From: JANQJA01 sp040880285
Lineage (GTDB): Bacteria > Pseudomonadota > Gammaproteobacteria > Pseudomonadales > Azotimanducaceae
Direction of reading: 5' to 3'
DNA: 7,507 nucleotides
Assembly (NCBI GenBank): GCA_040880285.1
Contig: JBBDIT010000010.1
Span: 1 to 7,507, forward strand
Below the pieces are notes generated by a model. It did no database searches, was not told the origin of the DNA, and saw nothing but the letters and a program-made list of their open reading frames with translations. The position numbers and the translations under genes are program-made. Position 1 is the stretch's first letter. Every line of letters starts with the position of its first letter. Below are positions 1 through 5,830 of this stretch, in pieces.

Positions 1-53
1 TTCGGATCGAACAATCTGCCAAGACTTCCCGGGCTTATTCAGAGGTTTCCTGG
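1..53 (+). repeat. Left arm of 53-base inverted repeat
   Basis: Read on the plus strand, this arm matches the reverse complement of 591-643 at 44 of 53 positions without gaps, by hand alignment. Shared blocks include TCGAACAAT, CGGGCTT, TTCAG and TTTCCTGG. The arm starts at the first base of the window, so the repeat may extend further left. The imperfect match suggests two diverged copies of one repeat in opposite orientation, not a recently formed perfect hairpin. Confidence 0.8.
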
Positions 54-61
54 ATATTGCT

Positions 62-117
62 TGAAGATGCATCCGACCCTCTCTCATAAATAAAGTGTCC
101 GGAACCGGGGGTTTCAG
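62..117 (+). repeat. Direct repeat A, copy 1
   Basis: The first 29 bases (62-90) match 366-394 at 27 positions; the sequence begins TGAAGATGCATCCGACCC. After a 4-base length difference the match resumes with an identical CGGAACCGGGG (100-110) and continues into TTTCAG (112-117). The copy lies 8 bases inside the left inverted arm. Confidence 0.8.
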
Positions 118-206
118 TCTTGAAGCGGTCAGCGAGCGGAGTCCGGAGGACCGGTCACGGGTCCGGAAACTCGTTCCCGGTCCTGACACCGTCACATAAA
201 GTTCCG

Positions 207-233
207 AACTGCATTGCATAAAGCTGACGGTCC
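207..233 (+). repeat. Direct repeat B, copy 1
   Basis: This 27-base segment, beginning AACTGCATTGCATAAAGC, matches 556-582 at 26 of 27 positions. It contains the self-complementary TGCATTGCA. It overlaps a small dyad, CTGAC at 224-228 against GTCAG at 236-240. A1 and B1 appear in the same order and orientation as A2 and B2, suggesting that a larger A-to-B module was duplicated. Confidence 0.8.
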
Positions 234-365
234 CGGTCAGTGATCGCGAGTCGGATCGGGTACACCTTCCCACAACGCTTGCGGCGGTCCCCGCTGCCCT
301 TGCTCCGTCCCGGAGCCCCTTCGGGTCTCCTCCTTCTGCGCTGCGGCGCTGCGCTGACTGTTGTG

Positions 366-416
366 TGAAGATGCACCCGACCCTCTCTCACAAAGGGTGC
401 GGAACCGGGGTTTCAG
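366..416 (+). repeat. Direct repeat A, copy 2
   Basis: This is the second copy of repeat A, about 304 bases after the first. The 29-base core at 366-394 differs from copy 1 at two positions. It then reaches the shared CGGAACCGGGG (400-410) and runs directly into the first 52-base tandem unit at 411. Its end (CACAAAGGGTGCGGAACCGGGG) also resembles the end of that unit, so it may include a degraded upstream unit. Confidence 0.8.
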
Positions 417-514
417 CCTTGAGGCCATCACAGAAGGTTTGATGAAAGTTCGGCACCGGGGATTTCAGCCTTGAGGCCATCACAAAAGGTTCGATGAAAG
501 TTCGGCACCGGGGT
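411..514 (+). repeat. Tandem pair of 52-base repeat units
   Basis: Units 411-462 and 463-514 lie head to tail with about 49 of 52 bases identical. Each begins TTTCAGCCTTGAGGCCATCA and ends with TTCGGCACCGGGG plus one variable base. The unit length is not a multiple of three, so any peptide reading shifts frame between copies; this argues against a repeated protein domain. The start of the unit is also seen, diverged, at 112-126 next to repeat A1. Confidence 0.85.
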
Positions 515-555
515 GACAGGACGCTAAACACGACAGTGCCGTGCCCCCGGTGTCC

Positions 556-582
556 AACTGCATTGCATAAAGCGGACGGTCC
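556..582 (+). repeat. Direct repeat B, copy 2
   Basis: This is the second copy of the 27-base B repeat, 349 bases after the first and different at one position (G for T in AAGCGGACGG). It lies 8 bases inside the right inverted arm. The A-to-A distance is about 304 and the B-to-B distance 349. The extra 45 bases are close to one 52-base tandem unit, as if the right module gained a unit. Confidence 0.8.
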
Positions 583-590
583 TCGCTGCG

Positions 591-643
591 CCAGGAAAAC
601 GCTGAACAAGCCCGGCAAGCCTTACCGGATTGTTCGAGCCGAA
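591..643 (-). repeat. Right arm of 53-base inverted repeat
   Basis: This is the reverse-orientation partner of 1-53 (44 of 53 identical). On the minus strand it begins TTCGGCTCGAACAATCCGG. It starts one base beyond the mscS stop codon (TGA on the minus strand, 645-647), so it would form the first part of the mscS 3' untranslated region. No T-run that would make it a standard intrinsic terminator was seen. Confidence 0.8.
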
Positions 644-644
644 G

Positions 645-1481
645 TCAGCTGCCTTCCTGGTGGACATGCACATCGCGCTGGGGATAAGGAATCGTAATAC
701 CGGCTTCATCGAAAGCGAGCTTGGTGCTCTCGGTCAAATCGAACAAAACCGGCCAGTAGTCGGGTGCAGCAACCCAGGACCGGGTCGTGATGTTGACGCT
801 ATTGTCACCCAGTGACGACACTACAATGACAGGCCCGGGGTCCTTCAAAATCCGGTCATCGGATTCAATCAGGCCGCGCAATATCTCCTTGGCTACGCGC
901 AGGTCATCGTCATAGCTGATTCCAAAAACAATATCGACTCGTCTGGTCGGTTGTGACGAGAAGTTCGTAATTGCACTGTTGGCAATGGCGCCGTTCGGGA
1001 CATAGATCGTTTTGTTATCCGGAGTCGTCATCATCGTGTTGAAAATGCCGATTTCCCTGACCGTTCCCGCATGCCCACTCGTATCGATAAAATCTCCCAC
1101 CCGGTAAGGTTTGAACATCAGGATCAGGACACCGCCGGCGAAATTTCCGAGGCTACCCTGCAGGGCCAGACCCACAGCAAGGCCCGCAGCAGCCAATACC
1201 GCAATAAAGGAAGTGGTCTCGATCCCGATCATGGATGCGACACTGATGAGTAACAGGGCCTTTAAACCAATGTTGACCAGATTCCGGGAGAACCTGCTTA
1301 AGGTTTCATCCATACCGGCACGTTCAAACGCCCGTACCACGCCTTGAGTCAGGCGATTTACGATCCAGATACCTACCACGAGGGTGACAATCGCAAGTAT
1401 AAGCCGCGGCGCGTAAGTCATCCCCATGGTGATACCCACATCCACATAATGGTTCACGTTTTCCAGATCAAGCTCATCCAT
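645..1481 (-). CDS. mscS: Small-conductance mechanosensitive channel, MscS family
   Basis: The product is an inner-membrane channel that opens under membrane tension and releases small solutes during hypo-osmotic shock; the family forms homoheptamers. The 278-residue length is close to E. coli MscS (286). Hydrophobic helices lie at about 24-42 and 67-87. The pore helix TM3 (about 91-125) carries GLAVGLALQGSLGNFAGGV, nearly the same as E. coli. The gate leucines correspond to L101 and L105 here and the kink region to Q108-G109. The cytoplasmic vestibule follows, with FKPYRVGDFI (123-132), VPNG (161-164) and the family-typical end IPYPQRDV (264-271). The ATG at 1481 is supported by a GGGAG ribosome site 8 bases upstream. 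The gene is divergent from the peptide transporter operon, and its 3' end abuts the repeat mosaic. It is a single gene, and no functional link to the transporter is shown. The family call is very secure. Confidence 0.95.
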   Translation of the reverse strand: MDELDLENVNHYVDVGITMGMTYAPRLILAIVTLVVGIWIVNRLTQGVVRAFERAGMDETLSRFSRNLVNIGLKALLLISVASMIGIETTSFIAVLAAAGLAVGLALQGSLGNFAGGVLILMFKPYRVGDFIDTSGHAGTVREIGIFNTMMTTPDNKTIYVPNGAIANSAITNFSSQPTRRVDIVFGISYDDDLRVAKEILRGLIESDDRILKDPGPVIVVSSLGDNSVNITTRSWVAAPDYWPVLFDLTESTKLAFDEAGITIPYPQRDVHVHQEGS

Positions 1482-1489
1482 TTACGATT

Positions 1490-1494
1490 CTCCC
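1490..1494 (-). promoter_or_regulatory. Ribosome binding site of mscS
   Basis: On the minus strand GGGAG lies 8 bases before the ATG at 1481. It is the clearest Shine-Dalgarno sequence in the window and fixes the mscS start. Confidence 0.7.
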
Positions 1495-1545
1495 GTTGAA
1501 AAGTCCGTCGCCATCGCCAAGTCTACCAGTCAAAGTATCACCATT

Positions 1546-1556
1546 TGGTCTGACCA
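1546..1556. promoter_or_regulatory. Operator-like dyad of FadR/PdhR (GntR family) type
   Basis: TGGTCTGACCA is a perfect inverted repeat with a single central base. It fits TGGTNNNACCA, the shape known for FadR and PdhR operators. The wider sequence ATTTGGTCTGACCAGAC agrees with the E. coli fadB-type FadR site, as I recall it, at 13 of 17 positions. It lies about 65 bases upstream of the mscS start and 210 bases upstream of yejB, so it could act on either. The binding protein is inferred from shape only, and no regulator gene is in the window. Confidence 0.4.
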
Positions 1557-1716
1557 GACCGCGCCCCGAATGAGATCGGTTGAGCCGACACCACGTCAAA
1601 TCGCATTTTCCCTCAAGATGCTTTTATGGCAACATCCGGGTCTGACTCCGCGAGCGCCCAAATTATGGATTTATGGACTCGATGGATCGCCAGGAGCCGC
1701 CACATCCCCGGTGGCT

Positions 1717-1722
1717 TTTAAT
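1717..1722 (+). promoter_or_regulatory. Candidate -10 box for the yej operon
   Basis: TTTAAT matches 5 of 6 bases of the sigma-70 -10 consensus and lies in the most AT-rich part of the gap, about 44 bases before the yejB start. No -35 hexamer is visible 16-18 bases upstream, so an activator or a different promoter is equally possible. A start near 1729 would overlap the third degenerate operator-like site (1725-1735). Confidence 0.25.
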
Positions 1723-1765
1723 TTTGTGCAGACCAAAAGTTGGCACCAAACGGCATTACTGACGT

Positions 1766-2791
1766 ATGCGCGACTACTTCATAAGAAGGCTGCTCCTGAT
1801 CCCTCCCACATTGTTGGGCGTTACGATCATCGTATTCGTCATCACGCGTCTTGTGCCTGGTGGTCCACTCGAACGAGCAATCATGGAGTCACAGCAAATT
1901 GACTCCCAGGGTGGTCCCGGCGTCGAACAGGTTGCGGGGCAGGACATGGCGCTTTCTGAAGACCAACTTGACCGCCTGAAAGAATATTACGGCTTCGACA
2001 AACCGATTTTCATCAGCTACTTCGATTGGGTCATCAAGGTGGTGCGAGGAGACCTGGGTACCTCGTATCGTTACAACGAACCCGTCTGGGACGTCATCAA
2101 GGACCGGTTCCCCGTGTCACTGTATTATGGCCTGGTCACACTCGTTATCACCTACGTGGTCTGTATTCCGCTCGGTGTGCTCAAAGCCATTCGGCATCGG
2201 ACCATTATCGATAATGTCACGTCCATCCTGATATTCGTTGGTTATGCGATTCCTGGCTACGCACTCGGCTCCTTGCTACTCCTGTACTTCTCGGTACGGC
2301 TCGAATGGTTCCCGATGGGCGGCTTCGTCAGTATGTCATTCGATGAAATGAGCCTGTGGGGCAAGACCGTGGATCTTATAAGCCACTCCGTTTTACCCCT
2401 TATCTGTTACCTGATTGGCAGCTTCGCGCTGGTTACCTTGCTGCTCAAGAACCATCTAATGGACAATCTTGCAGCCGATTACATCCGGACCGCCATTGCC
2501 AAAGGTGTATCGTTCAACAAGGCGGTAACCGGCCATGCCATGAGAAACTCACTGATTCCGATTGCTACCACGTTTGGTCAGAACATCACCTTACTGGTTT
2601 CTGGCTCATTCCTGATCGAATCTATCTTCGACATCAATGGATTCGGCCTTTTAGGGCTAACTGCGATACTCGACCGTGATTACCCCATCGTGATGGGCGT
2701 TGTGCTGCTGGCAAGCTTGCTGCTGCTTGTGGGTAATATTATTTCAGACATACTGGTCGCGCTGGTTGATCCAAGAATCCGGTTTCAGTGA
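1766..2791 (+). CDS. yejB: Oligopeptide ABC transporter permease, YejB-like
   Basis: This is one of the two inner-membrane permease subunits of a YejABEF-type importer. E. coli YejABEF is known for microcin C uptake, and related systems take up peptides or muropeptides. The 341 residues fit the DppB/OppB permease family (E. coli YejB 364). It opens with the family-typical IRRLLLIPPTLLG. Probable membrane helices are at 9-28, 116-138, 150-174, 206-227, 268-289 and 304-327. YGFDKP (75-80) is a family landmark. The cytoplasmic EAA loop that contacts the ATPase is at about 239-265 (YIRTAIAKG through NSLIP), and the protein ends VDPRIRF. The ATG is well constrained, because an in-frame TGA lies just upstream at 1760-1762; no strong ribosome site is visible. 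It is the first gene of the operon, and its stop overlaps the yejE start by one base. The ligand cannot be read from the permease. Confidence 0.93.
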   Translation: MRDYFIRRLLLIPPTLLGVTIIVFVITRLVPGGPLERAIMESQQIDSQGGPGVEQVAGQDMALSEDQLDRLKEYYGFDKPIFISYFDWVIKVVRGDLGTSYRYNEPVWDVIKDRFPVSLYYGLVTLVITYVVCIPLGVLKAIRHRTIIDNVTSILIFVGYAIPGYALGSLLLLYFSVRLEWFPMGGFVSMSFDEMSLWGKTVDLISHSVLPLICYLIGSFALVTLLLKNHLMDNLAADYIRTAIAKGVSFNKAVTGHAMRNSLIPIATTFGQNITLLVSGSFLIESIFDINGFGLLGLTAILDRDYPIVMGVVLLASLLLLVGNIISDILVALVDPRIRFQ

Positions 2792-3858
2792 TGCTCCGAA
2801 TTAATCCCCAGACTGTAAAGAAATTGCGACGCTTCCGTGACATTAAACGGGGTTACTACAGCTTTCTTATCCTCGCCACGATCCTGGTCTTAAGTCTCAT
2901 CGGCGAACTCCTGATAAACAATCGCGCCCTTGTCGTCAGTTATGAAGGTGAACTCTACTTCCCCACCTATACTCGCTTCCATCCTGGCACTGATTTTGGC
3001 CTGGACTACAGCTACGAAACCAATTACCGCGATTTGCAGCGGAAATTCAAGGCGGAAGATACGGGCAACTGGGTCATCCTGCCGCTGGTACCCTACAGCG
3101 CCTACGAAAATCATTCGCCTGCGGGTATATTCAAACCGGACGCGCCGAATCTCGACCTCAAACATTACCTCGGCACGGACACCACAAGCCGCGATATCCT
3201 GGCGCGCCTTTTCTACGGTACCCGCATCGCGCTCTTTTTTTCGCTGGCGTTCATGGCCGCGGTCTACGTCATCGGCATCACCCTTGGCTGCATGATGGGT
3301 TATTTCGGCGGTATCTTTGACCTGCTGTTCCAACGGGTCATCGAAGTCTGGTCAAACATCCCATTTCTGTACATGGTGATTATCGTGTTCTCGGTCATCC
3401 CCTCGACATTTTCCATTCCGACCCGGGTCGGAATACTGCTGGCGGTGCTGGTACTGTTTTCCTGGACAGGTATGACCTATTACATGCGTACGGAGACCTA
3501 TAAAGAGAAGGCACGCGACTACATTGCATCGGCACGCATCATCGGTGCATCCAATACCCGCATTATCTTCAGGCACGTATTGCCCAACGTACTGTCTACA
3601 CTGGTCACATTTATGCCGTTTACTGTCGTGTCTGCCATCACAGCGATTACTGCCCTCGACTTTCTCGGCTTCGGGCTGCCACCACCCACGCCAAGCCTGG
3701 GCGAGTTACTCAAACAGGGAACCGCAAACCTGCGTACGGCACCATGGATAGTGACCTCCGCGTTTGGCACTTTGGTTATCCTATTGACACTTGTCACATT
3801 CATCGGCGAAGCGATTCGTGAATCCTTCGACCCGAAAAAATTCACCGTCTATAAATGA
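2791..3858 (+). CDS. yejE: Oligopeptide ABC transporter permease, YejE-like
   Basis: This is the second permease subunit, of the DppC/OppC class, pairing with YejB. From the ATG at 2791 it is 355 residues (E. coli YejE 341). The N-terminal RFRDIKRGYYSF (15-25) resembles E. coli YejE. TM1 is at about 23-43, followed by a periplasmic segment of about 100 residues typical of YejE. LGTDTTSRDILARLFYGTR (127-145) is a family hallmark, and further helices lie at about 146-170, 190-205, 213-230, 268-288 and 318-340. The EAA loop is about 243-266 (DYIASARIIGAS to HVLPN), followed by LDFLGFGLPPP, and the end is GEAIRESFDPKKF. The start is either the ATG at 2791, overlapping the yejB stop as TGATG, or the GTG at 2788 just before it. 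I prefer the ATG. With no good ribosome site, coupling to yejB translation is likely. Confidence 0.93.
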   Translation: MLRINPQTVKKLRRFRDIKRGYYSFLILATILVLSLIGELLINNRALVVSYEGELYFPTYTRFHPGTDFGLDYSYETNYRDLQRKFKAEDTGNWVILPLVPYSAYENHSPAGIFKPDAPNLDLKHYLGTDTTSRDILARLFYGTRIALFFSLAFMAAVYVIGITLGCMMGYFGGIFDLLFQRVIEVWSNIPFLYMVIIVFSVIPSTFSIPTRVGILLAVLVLFSWTGMTYYMRTETYKEKARDYIASARIIGASNTRIIFRHVLPNVLSTLVTFMPFTVVSAITAITALDFLGFGLPPPTPSLGELLKQGTANLRTAPWIVTSAFGTLVILLTLVTFIGEAIRESFDPKKFTVYK

Positions 3859-5819
3859 AATACAGGTTATCCATTATGACTAAATATTTCGGCTCACTCT
3901 CCTTCCTCGCCGGCCTTCTATTCCTGACTGCCTGTGGTGGCAGCAAGGACGATGCAATCGAGGAAGTTCGGGACAACACTGCGCAAGTTGAAGCCTACTA
4001 TGCCGCCCACCCGGACTTTTTCTCATTCAAAACGCTAGCTGACCTACCGGTTGACCTCCAGTGGGAGACCGGTAATCACCTCCCCGAGATCGGATCGGAT
4101 GAAGCCAGGAAGGGTGGGACCCAGTATGGAAGTTTACAAGACTTTCCTCGTACGCTTCGCATAATCGGCCCTGACTCCAACGGCTCGTTCCGTCCTTTCA
4201 TTCTCGACTATACAACCCTGCAACTGGCACACCGTCATCCTGACGAGTTTGACTACTATCCCGGTACTGCTGAATCCTGGGCAGTGGACAGGGATACCAA
4301 AACTGTCTATGTAAAGCTGAATCCGCAAGCGCGTTGGTCAGACGGCAAGCCAGTGACGGCTGACGACTTTGTGTTCATGTTCTACTTCTACCGATCTGAA
4401 GATATCGTCGCACCCTGGTACAACAACTGGTACGGAACGCAATACACCAATATCACCAAATACGATGAGCACACTTTCTCGATTTCAATTCCTGAGGCCA
4501 AACCCGATATGGCTTCAAGGGTATTGGAACTCCGTGGTGTGCCGCAACATTTCTTCAAAGCTATGGGGCCTGATTTCGTCGAGTACTATCAGTGGAAATT
4601 TGTACCAACGACTGGGCCTTATGTTATTCATGAAGACGATATCAAGAAGGGGCGTTCCATCGCCCTGACTCGCCTTGACGACTGGTGGGCAAAGGATAAG
4701 AAATACTGGAAAAATCGTTACAATCCGGACAGGATCCAGATGAATGTGATTCGTGAAACGCCAAAAGTGTTCGAGGCATTCAAACGCGGTGATATCGACA
4801 GCTTCGGACTGAATATCGCCGAGTACTGGTATGAAAAACTACCAGACCATGATCCCGATGTTAAGGCAGGATACATTCACAAGTCCGTTTTCTATAACCA
4901 GAAACCACGTCCTACCTATGGCCTGTGGATCAACACGGCAAGGCCGCTACTCGATAACCGGGATATCCGGGTTGGTATCCAATTCGCAACCAACTGGGAT
5001 CTCGTAATAGAGAAATTTTTTCGTGGCGACTATACAAGGATGGATACGTCCTCTGACGGTTACGGTGAATTCTCTCATCCGACTCTGAAGGCGCGATCTT
5101 TTGATATCGAGCGTGCGCTTTCGGCTTTCGCCAGAGCGGGATTTACGGAACGTGGTCCAGACGGAATTCTGGTTAACGATCACGGTCAAAAGCTTGCCTT
5201 CACCCTATCCACCGGTTATGAGGCATTGAAGGATGTGCTCACGATCCTCAAGGAAGAGGCGGCTAAAGCGGGTCTTGAGTTCAGGCTCGAAGTCCTCGAT
5301 GGTACTGCTGGCTGGAAAAAGGTGCAGGAGAAAAAGCACGACATCCATTTCTCTGCCTTTAATGTGTCTCTTGAGATGTATCCACGTTTCTGGGAAACCT
5401 ATCATTCTGACAATGCCTATGACGATGCATTCCTGCCTGACGGCAGCGTCAATCCGGACCGCAAGCTGAAGACGCAGACTAACAATCTCGAGGCGTTGGC
5501 CATCTATGAAATGGATCAAATGATCGAGGCCTATCGCGCATCTGACAGCAAGGAAGAAATGATCGATCTCGCCCATCGAATGACGCAACTACACCATGAC
5601 CATGCGTCGTTTGTCCCGGGATTCTACCAGCCCTTCTATCGAGTCGGGCACTGGCGCTGGTTTCGATTTCCGGAGTTTTTCAACCATAAACATTCGGGTA
5701 GTGCTGGACAATATTTTGTGCACTGGATCGACACTGACATGAAGTCTGAGACGCGCCAGGCGATGAAGGATCGCAAGACGTTTGAACGCCAGATTAATGT
5801 CTATGACCAGTTCAAGTAA
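3855..5819 (+). CDS. yejA: Solute-binding lipoprotein of peptide ABC transporter, YejA-like
   Basis: This is the substrate-binding protein of SBP family 5 that delivers ligand to YejB-YejE. At 654 residues it is longer than most peptide-binding proteins and somewhat longer than E. coli YejA (about 604). The N-terminus has a signal peptide ending LTAC, a lipobox with Cys27, followed by GGSKDD; residue +2 is Gly, not Asp. A linker to about residue 85 precedes KGGTQYGSL. RWSDGKPVTADDFVF (160-174) is a strong family-5 landmark, and FVPTTGPYVI (249-258), NVIRETPKVFEAFKRGDID (297-315) and RDIRVGIQFATNWD (369-382) resemble YejA proteins. Aromatics are abundant, and the C-terminal part carries HHDH (580-583) and NHKH (610-613). 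The ATG at 3855 overlaps the yejE stop as ATGA. An ATG at 3876, with AGG 9 bases upstream, would give a tidier 19-residue lipoprotein signal and is a real alternative. The ligand is unknown. Confidence 0.92.
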   Translation: MKYRLSIMTKYFGSLSFLAGLLFLTACGGSKDDAIEEVRDNTAQVEAYYAAHPDFFSFKTLADLPVDLQWETGNHLPEIGSDEARKGGTQYGSLQDFPRTLRIIGPDSNGSFRPFILDYTTLQLAHRHPDEFDYYPGTAESWAVDRDTKTVYVKLNPQARWSDGKPVTADDFVFMFYFYRSEDIVAPWYNNWYGTQYTNITKYDEHTFSISIPEAKPDMASRVLELRGVPQHFFKAMGPDFVEYYQWKFVPTTGPYVIHEDDIKKGRSIALTRLDDWWAKDKKYWKNRYNPDRIQMNVIRETPKVFEAFKRGDIDSFGLNIAEYWYEKLPDHDPDVKAGYIHKSVFYNQKPRPTYGLWINTARPLLDNRDIRVGIQFATNWDLVIEKFFRGDYTRMDTSSDGYGEFSHPTLKARSFDIERALSAFARAGFTERGPDGILVNDHGQKLAFTLSTGYEALKDVLTILKEEAAKAGLEFRLEVLDGTAGWKKVQEKKHDIHFSAFNVSLEMYPRFWETYHSDNAYDDAFLPDGSVNPDRKLKTQTNNLEALAIYEMDQMIEAYRASDSKEEMIDLAHRMTQLHHDHASFVPGFYQPFYRVGHWRWFRFPEFFNHKHSGSAGQYFVHWIDTDMKSETRQAMKDRKTFERQINVYDQFK

Positions 5820-5830
5820 AAGTTAGCGCA

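Larger units (their letters stand above)
1..643. repeat. Non-coding repeat mosaic, possible MITE-like element
   Basis: This stretch has no credible gene. In order it shows an inverted-repeat arm (1-53), repeat A1 (from 62), a GC-rich dyad region (121-206), repeat B1 (207-233), a non-repeated GC-rich segment (234-365), repeat A2 (from 366), two tandem 52-base units (411-514), repeat B2 (556-582) and the opposing arm (591-643). A short motif, GG(A/C)ACCGGGG, occurs at 101, 401, 452 and 504, with a related reverse-strand copy (GGACACCGGGGG) at 544-555. Dyads include AGGACCGG at 147-154 against CCGGTCCT at 177-184, and a small GGAG/CTCC stem with a TTCG-containing loop at 312-330. The short open frames here fail as genes: the tandem unit is 52 bases, not a multiple of three, and the peptides are low-complexity and Arg-rich. 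Opposed outer arms around a non-coding core fit a non-autonomous element, but no target-site duplication can be tested because the left arm touches the window edge. Confidence 0.6.
1482..1765. promoter_or_regulatory. Divergent intergenic region between mscS and yejB
   Basis: This 284-base gap must hold the promoters for mscS (leftward) and the transporter operon (rightward). No strong sigma-70 promoter with both boxes is visible. The best rightward -10 candidate is TTTAAT at 1717-1722 (5 of 6 consensus bases) in an AT-rich patch, without a recognisable -35. The region contains one perfect operator-like dyad (1546-1556) and two degenerate relatives, near 1638-1648 and 1725-1735. Three ATGGA words at 1665, 1673 and 1682 form a weak short repeat. 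An open frame crossing this region into yejB (1570-1902) has no coding support and overlaps yejB in another frame. Confidence 0.5.

Noticed and set aside
155..391. Minus-strand 78-residue open frame in the repeat mosaic
   Set aside because: It spans repeats A2 and B1 and the GC-rich core, is Arg-rich with no recognisable domain, and overlapping frames are equally open.
411..514. CRISPR array
   Set aside because: The units are directly adjacent with no unique spacers, and there are only two.
388..618. Minus-strand 76-residue frame with a repeated peptide across the 52-base units
   Set aside because: The DNA unit is 52 bases, so the reading frame shifts between copies; there is no sign of selection for protein.
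591..643. Intrinsic terminator of mscS
   Set aside because: The complementary arm is over 500 bases away, and no local GC stem followed by a T-run was found on the minus strand.
1740..1755. Sigma-54-like TTGGCAC followed by GGC before yejB
   Set aside because: The GG-to-GC distance is 11, not the required 12, and a start there would leave almost no leader before the ATG at 1766.
1570..1902. Plus-strand 110-residue open frame ahead of yejB
   Set aside because: It runs 137 bases into yejB in another frame, shows no known motif, and yejB has a well-constrained start.
2890..3333. Long minus-strand open frame opposite yejE
   Set aside because: It is antisense to a clear permease gene, with composition explained by complementary codons and no recognisable domain.
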